Shown piece after piece: positions 21,415-33,500 of a stretch of DNA of 64,000 nt; position 1 is the first letter of the stretch; every line of letters starts with the position of its first letter. Under the pieces are notes generated by a model that did no database searches, was not told where the DNA came from, and was given only the letters and a program-made list of their open reading frames with translations. The DNA is taken from contig NC_062222.1 of NCBI RefSeq assembly GCF_902686445.1, forward strand, positions 135,539,035-135,603,034, in the 5' to 3' direction. The position numbers and the translations under genes are program-made. Source of the DNA: Sciurus carolinensis. Taxonomy: Eukaryota; Chordata; Mammalia; Rodentia; Sciuridae.

Positions 21415-22117
21415 ATGTGGAAGCACAGCCTCCTCTTCCCTCTGGTAGAAGGCAGCTCCGGGCAGACCCACCTCTGGAAGCCACAGACTTGGGTTTGAGT
21501 CTCGGGTCTCAGCTGCATCCGCTCCTCACGGACACTGTCTAGTTCTCGGATCTAAAATGCCTGCCAGGCGGTGACGATGCCTGGGAACTGGCCACGTGGA
21601 AGCATCGCCGCGTGTCCGCTTCCTGCCTTGGGGTCTCCTCTCTGCCTCCTTTCCCTCACTCTGCCTTCCACCTGATGGTTCTCCCCTTGGTCCAAACTGG
21701 CGTCTGTCTACTCCTCCATCCCGTGGTTTTCCAGGTCTCTGTCGCCAGCCCCTGAAGCCACGCATGGAGCTGGCCGAGTACCTGGAACAAGCGATTCTGT
21801 TTTTGAAGTGGCTGTGTGTCTGTGTGTCCGCAGGTGCTCTGACTTCCAGCCTTCTGTTATGGCACAAATTGCAGGTTCTGAGACCATCCTGAGGCTTCCA
21901 GGTCCCAGGCAGCAGCCATTGGGAAGCTCCCAGGTGACTCAAGTGCGGCCGGGTGGAAACCACTGAGCCAGGGCCCATGAGCCCCTCTGCCCCTGCGCGC
22001 CCAGCGGAGTGTACGGAGTAGGCACGGAGCAGGGACCAGGCCTCTCCTCTTCCGGAAGAGCTGACTGGAAAATGCACCACACCCCTGGGCCTCGGGGAGA
22101 AATAGGTCCTCCTCAGA
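21415..22117. other. Intron stretch with no recognised feature
   Basis: Unique GC-rich sequence; the 215-codon open frame on the - strand (21526-22173) runs into the LTR that follows and has no recognisable family. Confidence 0.4.
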
Positions 22118-22122
22118 GGAGT

Positions 22123-22557
22123 TGTTCTGGTTAGGTTTTTCTCTGATGTGATCAAAAGACCTGACAAGAACAATTTTAGGGGCGGGAAGGTTTATTCAGG
22201 GACTCACAGTGTCAGAGGTCTCAGTCCATCAATGGCCGACTCCATTGCTCTCGGCCCAAGTGAGACAGAACATCACGGGGGAAGGGCCTGGATGGAAAGC
22301 AGCTGGGGACATGGCACCAGGAAACAGAGAGAGAGCTCTGCTCACCAGGGACCAGTGTAAACCACTGAGTCCCATCCCCAGTGACCCACCTCCTCCAGCC
22401 ACTCCCCACCTGTTTACAGTTACCACCCAGTTAATCCGTGTCAGTGGATTAATTCACAGATTGTGTTGAGCCTCTCATAACCCGATCATTTCACCTCTAA
22501 ACCTCCTTGCCTTGTCTCACATGTGTTTTGGGGACATCTCTTAAATAAACCATAACA
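22123..22557 (-). mobile_element. Sciurid MaLR-type solo LTR, antisense, with near-perfect 5-base target duplication
   Basis: Starts tgttctggttagg and ends aaccataaca. Inside are gtgatcaaaagacctgacaa, gaacaattttaggggc, gtgtcagaggtctcagtcca and gatcatttcacctctaaacc. Flanks are ggagt (22118-22122) and ggaat (22558-22562), a 5-base duplication with one change. About 435 bases, no internal retroviral sequence, so a solo LTR left by recombination. Confidence 0.8.
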
Positions 22558-22559
22558 GG

Positions 22560-24175
22560 AATTCTGTCTCACTTGCTGTCTCATCCTTCTTTCCATCAGA
22601 ATTTTTGAGGACACAAAGTTAGGGTGGGGACATGGGACAAGGGAATGGAAAAGGCTTTAATTCAGGCCCCTTGGGCTGTCCCTTCCAAGGTCAGAAGGAA
22701 TAGTCTCAGCACCAGGTGGCCCAGCCCAGTCAAGGCCAGGCTGACGCTTTTCAGGTGGAGGTTGGATTATAAAGCCTTATTGCACTAAGCCCGCAGATCT
22801 GGTCTGTGGTGTCTTTTGTCATTTCTTTCTCAAGCCCATGACAGTGGTAGGGAGCTAGTTGTGTGTGCTGGTTAAGTAACTTCTCATGCCAACATACCCA
22901 GAAAAAATAGACATATAAATAAAATAAGCCCTATATCCTGATGCATGCTGAGCCTCGCTTCCCTATGGCGATAATTGGGTCTCCCTTTTGACTCCTGATC
23001 TCCCCTGACAGACAGTGGTTGCAGGGTTAGGGTAGGCATGGCTTCCCCTGTGAGTTCATTTGCAGGGATGTCCTGCTGAATATCGCACTGTGAACCTGCC
23101 CTGTTCCAGGTGCTCCTCTCTGAGCCGCCATATTGTTCTTAAAACAATAACGTGACCGGTGGTTGTTGTTGGTTATTGCTTGGGAAGAGCACAACCATGT
23201 GCTAATCACAGAGCTAATCACAGAGGCGTGTCTTCTCCCCAAAACAGTCATTACCTCCCAGCGGCAGTAGCGGGTGGTCTGGCAAGGGGGAGCCTTAGCA
23301 GATGGAGGGCTGGCGATTGGAGGCCTTGGAAACTGAAATGAGAGACTGTGAGTCATGCACACGGGCAGAGCGGAAGCAGCTGTGGAGGGGTAGGGAAGGC
23401 CCATCTGCAGAACTCTCCCATAACCCCAGTTCTGCTTCTGCTGAGACGAGACCACATCCCCCAGAACAGAGGTAATCCAAGAGCGAACCTGACCCAGCAT
23501 GGCTGGGCCTGGGGCCTCCACCAGCCTCTTCTCTTCTGCCTCCACAGACCCTCTGTGCTTGTTCCTTAATTCTCTGTCTCGTTCCTCCCACCCTGTCTAG
23601 CTACTCCTAGGCCAGGGTGACGGTCCAGCCTCAACTCCTTCAGGTCCAGTCGGCTCTGTACTGCTTCGTGTGCACCCGGATGTGTGGTCTTGGTGGGGCT
23701 GGTCATCTCTGGCATGTGGGCCAATCTGGAGTGCCTCTTACTTTAAAAGTAAAGTTTGGTTGGGACACAGCCGTGGCCACTGGTTTATGTCATCGTGTGT
23801 CTATTGCTTTCACGCTTCAGTGGCAGAGCCAAGGGCCCACAGTGGAGCCTGCGTGGTCCTCAGGGTCTGGAGCAAGGGCTGCTGATGTGAGGTTGGAGCT
23901 GAGCCCTCAGCTCTGTCCAGACTGCTCCCCTCTGCCAGGGACCTCCACTGTCTCCCTCCTCTTCTGTTTCTTGGGAACTGCTTCTCTTTTGATTTGCCCA
24001 GGACTGATTTGGTCACCTGCTTGGCCACTTGGTCCCAGTGCAGGCTGCTGTAGCCGAGCAGGAGGGAAGCTGGCTGGGGGTGGTGCCTGCTGCGTCCAGT
24101 GAGTCTGAGGCCGTGTCTGGAGAGGAAGGTGGGCAGTGGTGGGTTCCCAGGGGGAGGGTGTTAGCGTCTTCTAGA
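22560..24175. other. Intron stretch with no recognised feature
   Basis: About 1.6 kb. A short direct duplication (gctaatcacaga twice, at about 23200-23225) is the only structure noted. Confidence 0.4.
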
Positions 24176-24179
24176 GAGG

Positions 24180-24670
24180 CCTTATTAGGTCGGCTGACCT
24201 GATCAGAGGCTGGGTGGTCCCACAGTGGCCGTCCACAGGCTGGAGAGCTAGAGGAACCAGGAGCTGCTCAGTTCAAGAAGCCAGAGACTCGGAAGAAGAG
24301 GGACCAACCACGTGGCCCAGTCCCAGGCTGACGGTCTTAAGCTGCCTGGAGAGCCGCTGGCAATGTCCACCCTGGAAGACCGAAGAAGCTGGTGTCCGGT
24401 GTCCATGGCCACAGCCATGGCGATCGAGGCGCAGCTCAAGCCCGCGTGCTGGTGGGCAACCTCCTTCCCCTTCTGTCCCGTCTGGGTCCCCACCTGTTGG
24501 ACGGTGCTGCCCACTCAGGGTGAGTCTCCATCTCCCTTTGGCGTCCCACATTCCAGTCATCTCCAGACGCACCCTGAACTGTGCTTCACGGATTTCCCAG
24601 CGTCTCTCCTCCCGTGGACTCACAATCAAGAGCGACCATCACACGGCAGGGACACACCGTGGTTGCTTCT
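24180..24670 (-). repeat. Old ERVL/MaLR-type LTR, antisense
   Basis: gacctgatcagaggctgggt, ggtcccacagtggccgtcca, ggagagctagaggaaccagg, gctgctcagttcaagaagcc and, near the end, tggactcacaatcaagagcg with accatcaca match a diverged reversed LTR related in plan to that at 4262. Confidence 0.5.
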
Positions 24671-24674
24671 TTTC

Positions 24675-25825
24675 TGGACGCTTCCTTTCATTCTTTTCTC
24701 TTTCCCCCTCTTCTTCTTTATCACCACTTCCTTCTCTATGCAGAGGCCTCTGGACTTACGATGGAGTCACGTCCCGACATGCCCATCGTAGGCTGAGAAT
24801 AGCCTGAGTCGAAATGCGTTTCCTACACCTGACCTCTGAACATCCCCTCTCAGCAACACAGAGCACTGGAGAGAACTGGCGATTTCTGCTCAGGATCATG
24901 GGACTGTCCAGTAGCCACGGCTCCCTGCCACTGCCCACCACTTATCACTAGCCTGGGGAAAGATCCAGATTCAAAGTCCGCTTTCTACTGAAGGCACTTC
25001 ATCACATATTGTTGTAAAGTTGAAAAATCATTCAATAGAATCTTTGGAAGTCAGGGACCATCTGAACATTTATTAAAACCAAAACATGTCTGGGTTGATT
25101 TTACGTCACAGACACTGCTATCAGTCAAGAAGGGCTCAGCTGTGCCGCAGTAACAAACAGCCCCCCTCCTCAAAGGCTTAGGACAGCAGAGGTCTCTCAT
25201 TCCTACTGTAGTATGTCCACCTGGGTGGCAGAGGACGCTCACCATTGTGGTGATGGTGCCCCCTAGTCCTGTCCTATCAGGGCCAGAGAGAGAGAGAGCC
25301 CAGCCAGAGTGGCACAGGCCCGTGTCTGCTCAGTTCGTGGTCGCAGGGCCCATCCCCGGGGAGTCGTAAGATGCGTTTCTGCCACGCGCCTGGAAGGAGG
25401 GGAGACCAGAGGTTGCTGAGCAGGACTGAGGGCCTCAAACCCTGGGGACGTGGAGATAAATAAGACAGACCGTGGACCGTGCCCTCGTACGTGACTTGCG
25501 GAGTCGTTACCGCACACGACGCTGCCCTTGTGACCTTCCATCTTGTGCCAGCCACGAGAAGACCCCACTGACTGCCACGTCGGGGGAGGAACACTGGGTC
25601 CCGGCTTGGCAACGTGACACCATGACAGCCCCTCAACCGGAAGGGTCGAGGCACAGGCTGGACACGGTGCCCAAGGGCCCCAGCGCCCGCCTCGCCCTGG
25701 CTTTGGATTCCTGCCTGTGACGTCGCCAGTGCTGCTGGCCACGAGTCGTCTTGGCTCCGTGGGAACCCTGGGTGGGGTCGGGGAGAAGACAGGTCACAGG
25801 CTTGCGACGGGTCACCCACGCGGGG
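24675..25825. other. Intron stretch, mostly unrecognised
   Basis: gcagtaacaaacagcccccc near 25147 and ggcttaggacagcagaggt near 25175 resemble a reversed LTR head of the MLT class, but too little is left to call. The rest, including CpG-containing sequence at 25460-25560, is unrecognised. Confidence 0.35.
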
Positions 25826-25827
25826 GT

Positions 25828-26195
25828 CGTGGTGTGAATCTTGAGTACGATCCAGAGCTCAGGCGTTGGCGTCTGGCTCCCAGCCCGGCCGACATCGGCA
25901 GCTGGGGATGGTTGGGTTGGGAGGTGCCGGTGGAGGGCTCGGTCGCTGGGATGTGCCCTTGGGGGATGTCGGCCCCAGCCCTCCTCGCCTGCTCTCTGCT
26001 TTCTGGCCGCCGTATGTCGAGCGGCTGGGCTGCAGCCTGCTCGCTGCCGTGATGGGCTGCCTGGCTGCAGGCCCAGGGCCACGGGCCAAGTGACCACGGA
26101 CGGAAGCCTCTGAAACCCTGAGCCAAGATGAACTTTCCTCCTTGGAAGTAATCTCAGGTGTTTGTCACAGTGATGCAAAGCTGATGAACACGGTG
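25828..26195 (+). repeat. MaLR-type LTR, sense, diverged and GC-enriched
   Basis: ggttgggttgggaggtgccg, ctgctttctggccgccgta, ggcccagggccacgggccaa, ggaagcctctgaaaccctga, gccaagatgaactttcctcc and tgtttgtcacagtgatgcaa follow the same order as the LTR at 45617. Confidence 0.7.
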
Positions 26196-26199
26196 GGTA

Positions 26200-26845
26200 G
26201 GGCGCTGAGAAATCCTGGCCTTGTCTTGATTTCACCACATCCAGTCCATCTGGTAAGCAGATGGTTTTGCCTTGTGTCAGATAAATTGTAACGGCTCACG
26301 AGCAATCTCCACTCAATTCCAATTTTTAGAAACCGTTTCCTCCCCTCCTTGCAAATCATCGTGACTCACCTTCAGGAAGAAGTCCAAATATCTTCATTTG
26401 ACTGTCAAAATCCTGCCTGGCCTTGGCCGCCTCTCCTTGTGCAGTGCGCTCTCCCAGCCGCTGTCCTAGCTGCCGCCTGCCTCTTGCTGCTTCACTAATG
26501 CAGGGGTTCAGGGTAGAGGAGATGTGAACCTGGACCCCAACCTTGACGGGAGGATGGAGGGAGGGATAGAGGGCTGAGCAACCCTCATGAGGAAGCACAG
26601 TGGCATTTCTTGTGTGGGGGGACTAGTGGTCAAAACTGCAAAGATGGAGGAGGGAAGCTGTGTGCAAGGGAGTCACATGGTGAAGTCCTTTATGCACCCC
26701 ACTGTGTCCCAGGAAAGCGGGGGCCAGTCTTTCCTCTGCAGTCTCTCCTTCTGTGACTTCAGAGACCAGCTCCGTGGTGCTCGAGGTTCCCTGAGTTTCT
26801 GAGAACACCCTCCTTGCCCGGGACAGGATTGCCGATGATCATGAG
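26200..26845. other. Intron stretch with no recognised feature
   Basis: Unique sequence of mixed composition; nothing I can name. Confidence 0.4.
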
Positions 26846-26849
26846 CACC

Positions 26850-27045
26850 CAACCTTTCCTGAGCACCTACTGCATGCTGGGCTCTGGCTGGATCCCTCGT
26901 CTACCTGGTCTTATCCAACTGTCCTACAGCACCTGGGCTCGGTTTGTACACCTCCATCATCGTGAGAGGAAATCCATGGAACATTCCATGGCCTCGTCCA
27001 GAGCTGTAGGGTGAAAAGGAAGCAGAATCGGGACGAGGCCCGCAA
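26850..27045 (-). repeat. MIR SINE, antisense
   Basis: cctgagcacctactgcatgc, tgggctctggctggatccct, tggtcttatccaactgtcct and gagctgtagggtgaaaagga match the full reversed MIR order. Confidence 0.7.
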
Positions 27046-27669
27046 CGGTCTGCTCCCGACGCCGCCGTTCCCGCCCTTCCACCGTGCCTCCAAGGGCTCT
27101 AGGTGCCACATAGTGACAGGGATTCAGGGCAGATACAGGACTGCTTAGAGGCCACCTGCCTGGTCGGGTGCCACAGCGCGGTCCCGGGAAGCTTTAATCA
27201 CACACCCGAGGCACTTCCCCTGGAGAGCGAGTGTCAAACCGCCCGGCTGCGCACACACGCAAACCACCAGCCGTTCCCCTGAAAATAGGTCTTTCCTGCC
27301 GGGCAAGATGGCGCGGAGGGGTCTCCAGCCTACAGTGCACCCGCGACTGCCCGGCCGGAGGGCTGGACTCCCAGGACCGACCGTTATCAGCACAGCTCAG
27401 TGAGGGAGTGCGCTGCCCTGCAGCTCCAGCATGGGGGGCAGCTCCAAGCTGTCCGAGTCCCCCGCCCCAGACCTCAGCTTCCTGGATGGAATAGTGGGCG
27501 CCCACGTCAGTGGACTCCAGTGGACTCGAAACCAGTCAGCACGTACCAAGCGCTGGACGGTGAGTGAGTGCCTGGTGGCTACTAGCCGTCCATCCTCATC
27601 GGTGTTGTTATGTTCATCATCATTACGGTGCAGCCAGGTGGTCAAGGGACTCCTCTGGGAGCCTGCCTG

Positions 27670-27775
27670 GTGGTAGCCTGAGATGAAGTGCCCACTCTAC
27701 CACGCACCAGCCATGTGACCCAGACACGTCACGATCTCCCTGAGGCTCCATTCCTGAGCCGATGGGTGCTTCTCT
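27670..27775 (+). repeat. MIR SINE fragment
   Basis: accagccatgtgacccagac, acgtcacgatctccctgagg, ctccattcctgagccgatgg is sense MIR. Confidence 0.55.
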
Positions 27776-27779
27776 AGTG

Positions 27780-27995
27780 CCTGCAAAATGTCAGGTGCAA
27801 TGCTAAGCAGTCACATACCGTGTCAGCTCCCCACAGTACCACGGGCTGGACTATGGAGCCTCCTCGCATACGTGCAGGCAGGTTCAGAGAAGTTAAGCCA
27901 ATCGCCCAATGTCACACAGCCTTACGTGGGAAGCCAGGGTCGAGCCCAGGTTTTCTGCTTTCAAAGCCCATGCTCTGACTGTTGCCAAGCCACGG
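27780..27995 (-). repeat. MIR SINE, antisense, next to a sense MIR
   Basis: tgtcaggtgcaatgctaagc, ttcagagaagttaagccaat, cgcccaatgtcacacagcct and gtcgagcccaggttttctgc are the reversed MIR body. With the sense copy just before it the two form an inverted pair. Confidence 0.65.
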
Positions 27996-28114
27996 GAGAG
28001 TTCACCTCCCAGAGCTCTTGGGAGACTCAGGCAATATCTGAGAAATGTCAAGTGCCTGTTAAAGGGACTAGATAACGGTGGATGCTTGAAAACAGTAGAG
28101 GTGCTTTTCGTTAT

Positions 28115-28665
28115 GGTGGGGATGGGCAGCCGCTCCGCCTCCTCCTGCCTCTGCTTAGGATCCGAGCCGCTGCCCTGGCGGACCCGACCTCCCGCCTCTC
28201 CCTGTGCCTCATGCCACGCACAAGCCGCCCTGGCCTCTCCGGCTTCCGGCCCGCCTGGGCTGCTCCTGTCCCACCCCTCTCTGCGCATGCCCACCCCAGC
28301 CGGGCTTCCATCAGGATCACCCAGGCTTCCCTCCCTGTCCTGTCCTGGCTGGAGCTGATCCTGCGCCCTGTGCGTCTGTGGCCTCCGTGCTGTGCGGGAG
28401 AGCTCTGCTGTGGGCACCCCCTGTGGGCAGTCAAGCCCGCACGGCAGGGGGCAGCTGTGGGTTTGCTGCCCGGGCCCCGCCCTGTGGAGGCCTTGGCCAG
28501 CATTCAGATCGGCTGCCCCCAGCGTGCAAGTGTTTCCTACCCCATGGTCTGCGAGGCCACGTGAGTTTTAGACGTGTTCACACGCTTCCCACGTCCCCTC
28601 TCGAAGAGTCGCACGGCGGGTGACACGGCAGGCCTCGGGAGGTCCTGCATGAAGCAGCTCAGTGT
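28115..28665. other. GC-rich intron with no recognised feature
   Basis: CpG-containing unique sequence with long overlapping open frames on both strands and no family match. Confidence 0.4.
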
Positions 28666-28669
28666 CGCT

Positions 28670-28790
28670 TTTTAACTTGCCGACGACCAATCATTTACCT
28701 GTTGCCCTCGTTTTCCACAAATGGGCATTACTCCTCAGAATGTTTCCTTGGGCTGTTGTAAAAATCATGAAGACAACACCTCCCTGGCCA
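28670..28790 (+). repeat. MIR SINE fragment
   Basis: ccctcgttttccacaaatgg, gcattactcctcagaatgt and gggctgttgtaaaaatcatg follow sense MIR. Confidence 0.55.
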
Positions 28791-28945
28791 AGGCTAATGG
28801 AGCAGAGGAGCCGCGACGGAGAGAGCTTGGGCAGCTCCACCCCCTGGGAGCCAGGACTGTGTCCACAGCCCCAAGTGGCCTGCCAACAGTGGATGTCACT
28901 TCCCTCCATGACAGAGCCCCCCGGAGAAACCATGGAAGGAGGACG

Positions 28946-29323
28946 TGTGGGGGTTAGCTTCTTCGCGGCTGTGACTAGAAGACCTGGCAAGAACAATGGT
29001 GGAGGGTTGGTTTCAGGGATCCCAGTCCTTAGACAGCGGGCCCTCCCTCGGGACTGGAGGTGAGGCTGAACGTCAGGGAGGAAGAGTGTGGCGGAGGGAA
29101 GCAGCTCACCTGGTGGTCAGGCAGCAGAGACCCACTCTCCAGATACAAAGAGAGACCCCGTAGCCACGCCCAGCGCCACCTCCGCCAGCCTCCGCTCAGT
29201 TAATCCCATCAGGGACCAGCTCACTGACCAGGTTTAGACTCACAACCCAGTCGCTTCTCCTCTGAACCTTCCTGCATTGTCTCAGGTGAGCTTGTGCGGG
29301 CACCTCACACCCCAACCGTAACA
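28946..29323 (-). repeat. Sciurid MaLR-type solo LTR, antisense
   Basis: tgtgactagaagacctggca, agaacaatggtggagggttg, tcagttaatcccatcaggga, cttctcctctgaaccttcct and the end ccccaaccgtaaca follow the same plan as the LTR at 22123, but are more diverged. No clear target duplication. Confidence 0.75.
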
Positions 29324-29454
29324 GCTGAGCTTGGGCTTCTGCCCTCAGTCAGGAGAGGGGCAGGAGGGAGATCCCAGGTTCTGGGTCCCTGCTGGGATCA
29401 TGGTTAGGGGCTGGCTTGTTAGGGAAGGGGATCCTGCCAATTAGAGGACATTTT

Positions 29455-29960
29455 CCCTTTTATTTTCCAGATCAATATCTTTTATTTGTGTGCTGGATTT
29501 TTAAGTGACATAGCAATCATGCACCTTTGGGGCACACAGTGTGACCCTCTGATGCGTGTATGCGATGTTTCTGACGTTATTTCTGTCTCCTGGGACGTGG
29601 GTCCCTTCTCTGCGTTGGGAATCTTTGAACCCCTCTTCTGATGCTCTGTGACACAGATGACGAATTGCTGTGAACTGTGGTCACCTGCCAGCTGTGGCGC
29701 AGAGCCACTCCCCTGCCTGGGAGGCCCGGACCAGCCCCGCCCATTCCTGCCTTAGCCTGTGGTGGCTGCTGCCCCACCTCCACCTCCTTTATGAGTGGCA
29801 ACAGGGTCCATCTTTACACCTCTGGCTCATCTCACTAAATGAGCCCGGTTCTGTCCATTTTGCCACAAATTACAGGATTTCGTTCTTTCTCCTGGCTGAA
29901 TAATATTCCCTCGTGCAGATACATCGCATCTTTTTCCATTGCCCTGTCCCGGGGGACCTC
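29455..29960 (-). repeat. Old L1 3' end (L1M class), antisense
   Basis: ttttaagtgacatagcaatc, gatgcgtgtatgcgatgttt, gcgttgggaatctttgaacc, tgtgaactgtggtcacctgc, ccacaaattacaggatttcg, and tggctgaataatattccctc reproduce the reversed L1 3' UTR order. Confidence 0.8.
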
Positions 29961-30439
29961 CGCTCATGCTGTGAACTTGGGAGGCGCAGCTCCTGCCTGT
30001 CAGCCCTCTCTCCTGCCCACCTGCCCCTGTGGGTGGGCCCTGTGGGAACCATAAATGAGGGCAATGGACAGTCTCTTTCCACAGTTTAAAAATGGGAGTC
30101 CATTCCTTCTCAAACAAACTCACATCAAACTGTGAATCGAGCAGACTAAAACCACTGAGGACCAGTCTCCGCGACGTCAGCAGTGGGTGGAGCTTCCGGG
30201 GCTCATCTGAACCTGCCAAGCCTGAGCATTTGCCACATGACTTCGTGACCACCTTGGGAGGTCACAGGGACCCTCTGCTTTGTCAGCGAGGAAGCCAGAG
30301 GCGAGGGGTGCTGGGCAGGATGGGGTACAGGAGGCGTAGCCGCTCGGGCGGAGTGTGAGGGAGTGACTGCCCGCTGACCTTCCTGAGCGTCTGCGGCCAT
30401 GGGGCACTGTCCCTGTTTTAGTTCCCCCAGATCGGTGGG

Positions 30440-30560
30440 CAGGTAGATGGGATCATCACTCACCTTCGACAAGCAGGGAAACTGAGGTACCGATGCAGAA
30501 ACCCTGGCTAGTGTGGCTTTGCTGCCGAGCAGGGACCCAGGGCCGCTGGGACTCGTCCAC
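30440..30560 (-). repeat. MIR-like fragment, antisense
   Basis: ggatcatcactcaccttcga, caagcagggaaactgaggta and gccgagcagggacccagg match reversed MIR roughly. Confidence 0.5.
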
Positions 30561-30564
30561 ACCT

Positions 30565-33500
30565 GTGCTCGTGTGTGACGTCCCACTGAGGGGGGCTGGT
30601 CCCACGGCCTGTGGCCTCGCTGTCAGCCTGATGAGCTGCAGGTCACGACTCCGCACTGCAGTGGCTGTGCGGCCCACATGGCGGTCAGAGGTCGGCACAG
30701 CCTCCTCGGCTCCTCTGGAGACGCCCCCTTGGCTGCTCAGGCAATGCAAGCGGCACCTGGCACGTCAGAATGCCCCACGTCCCGTGACTGCATCCGGCTT
30801 TCCCATTCCGTTACCTTGGCAAAGGCCACCAGGCGATCTCGCCCCCATTTGTCATTGTCCCTTAAAACATGATATAATTGGAAGCCGCCGTGTTGGCTGA
30901 GGGTAGGATGACATTTCATGTGCGTTCAGCTTGGACATAAATGTCATATTTGCACAAGGTTGGGCTGCCGTCGGCTGTGAGACTGAGTGGGCAGCCAGCA
31001 GAGGCCTGGGCAGGGGAGGGGACCCGCCTGCCGGACCCTGGCAGAGGGTCAGCGATGCAGAAAGCTGTCTCCCGGCAAGTGTGCGCCTCCTTGTGCTTCC
31101 TTACGCCGTCTCTGCCAGAGTTCGCTCCATCTTCCACTCGAACTCAGATGGAGCCCCTCTGCCCTGGGCACGCAGGGACTCCCTGCGAGGAGGTGTCGTC
31201 AGGCACTGTCATCGCTGGGCAGACGTGTCCTGGCAAGACCTAGAGAGCACGGGGCACAGACCAGGCTCCTGGTGCAGTCTCCAGACGGGAGAGCCCGACT
31301 GCAGGCGGGAGAGCACTGCCGAGCAGCCGGGCAGACGCCAGCCGGAAGCAGTCTCCTGCTATCACTGGGAGGACGTGGGCCACACATCACGTGCTGTCCC
31401 TTCACACCGCTGGCGGGGCCAGCGTCACTGTGCACAGGAGTGGTGCCCGGTGCAGCAGGGCCAGGGCATCCTGACGGCAGAGACGCCACCAGCTGACAGC
31501 CCCCGTCCTGTATGTGATCTGTCACTGGGAAACATCCTCATGGGTCCCACGACCGTGTGCGTGTGAACCTCGGAGCTGAGGCGAGTGGGCATCCCGCGGC
31601 CCCTTCCCCGCCGTCGTGTCTTCTCGTTTTGGTTGAACCCTCGCTTCCCATTCCCCCTGCCCTGCACCCCGTTCACTGCAGCGGCGACCCTGCTGACTCT
31701 GCCGGCTGATCATCCCTCTGCCCGCTGCCGGGCTGCGTCACCCCTTCCCGGGGTCCCTGCAAAGCCCAGCTGGCGGTCCTCCCGCTCTCCTCCCGGCCCT
31801 GCAGCTCTCACAGCTGCCAGGCAGAATCGAGAAGGCCCAAGTCGGGTCACGTCACACGCCTTCGAACCAGCCCAGATAAAATCCAGACTCCCTTCTTCTG
31901 GGACTGGGATGGGGCTCTGATTTCCTGTATACCTGCCCCGGCTTAGCCCCCATTGAGGAAGACACCCCCCGGGAGAGGAGCCGACGAGGGTGCAGGTTCC
32001 AGGCCTGGTGCTGCTGAGGAGGGGCTCAGGCATGTGGCCTCTGCCCAGCGCTGGGCTTCCAGGGGGCCCTGACTTCAAGGGGACTCTGCCCTCTAAGAGA
32101 GGCCTGCCTCTTTGAAACTCCCTCTCCAGGAGCCTCCTGTCCCCTCGGGTCACACCTCCATCTGCCTCCAGGCCACCGGCCATTCCCAGGGAGGTCGTCT
32201 CCCGGGAGGATTCACGGCACTGACCTTTGTTGACACCTCGCAGTGCGCAGCTGCACCGGCAGTTTGTATTTTATGGTGATTTGGGAAGAAGAGGCCTAGG
32301 TTTCCTTAGAATTAAAAACGAATCCTTTTCTTCGGGCGCATTTCCCGTCTGCTCTGAAAAGTCCTTCCCAGTCTCCAAGCCATATTGCTCTTCCCTCCTA
32401 TTTTTTGAACAGTCTCTAGCCTGGCTTTTCACGCTTGGTTTTGAAGTTGGAGAACGGTCTGTGTAGACGCAAAATGTTGATTTTTGCATACAGTGATATT
32501 TAGGTCCAGCTCTGGGTGCTCCTTCCAGACGGCTCTTCCCTCCAGCTCCGGTGCAGGTGCTGGTGGGCTGAGGGCACCCTTGCCCGCTGGCAGCAGTGCC
32601 AGGCACCCGTGGGTTAGTTGCCAGGGGTCTGTCCCGTTCCGATGGTCTGTCTGTCCAGCCCCACACCACACTCCCACACTCTGGGTGATCGCAACTTGGT
32701 AATGATGTAAAAAATTCAGAAAAATAAGTCACAAAAGCCACCTGTGATTCCTGCTTCCTTCTCAGTTCTGCGGCATTTCCTTTTAGCCTTTTGCTTATAC
32801 ACATTTTTACATTTGAGAAGCAACTGCTTGTACAGTCTTGAATTTTCATTTTTCCTTAACAGCACATTTCAGTACATATGGGCCAATGCTCCAGATTTCT
32901 GTTTTTATTCTGAGGGAGGTGTGAACAGAGTGTTAGGTTTACAGACGGGCGCCAGAGCGTTTGTGCCTCAGAGAAAGCAGAGAAGAGTTCGCGTCTCCAG
33001 ACTGCGTAGTCAGGTTGGCCTCTTCTTGACAGATGAGCTGCACAGTACCTGGAAAGGGTTGAGGCATTGTTCAGGTTTGACATGGGGATGCCTGAGGGGG
33101 ATGGCAGATTAGCGGTCTGCACCTGGCTTTCCAGGCCCCTTGGATGGGCAAGTCATTTACAACGTGGGGTTGTCATCAAGCTCTTTACTTCAGGACCAGG
33201 TAATGACACCAATGGGCGGCAGCTTCCCCTGCACAGGGGGTCCGGAGCTCTGAGGACATGGCACTCGACCGGGCTCCAGGTCAGCGGGTCACGTACCGGT
33301 GTCCACAGGGAGGACGTGTGTGAGGCGCAGTTTCTGAGCAGAGGCTTGGGTGGTTGTTGGAGAGGCTGTGAAGACTGCCGTCCCTTCGGTCGGCTTTGAC
33401 ATCTTTCTCTAATTTGATGGAAGAACCTCCCACATCATTTGCCTTCCAACCATTATCTAATCAGTCCTCCAACTAAGCGCCTGCAGGCAGCATGGCCTAC

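Noticed and set aside
25466..25560. Possible exon in a CpG-containing stretch (gtacgtgacttgcggagtcg)
   Set aside because: No consistent reading frame with splice sites and no family match.
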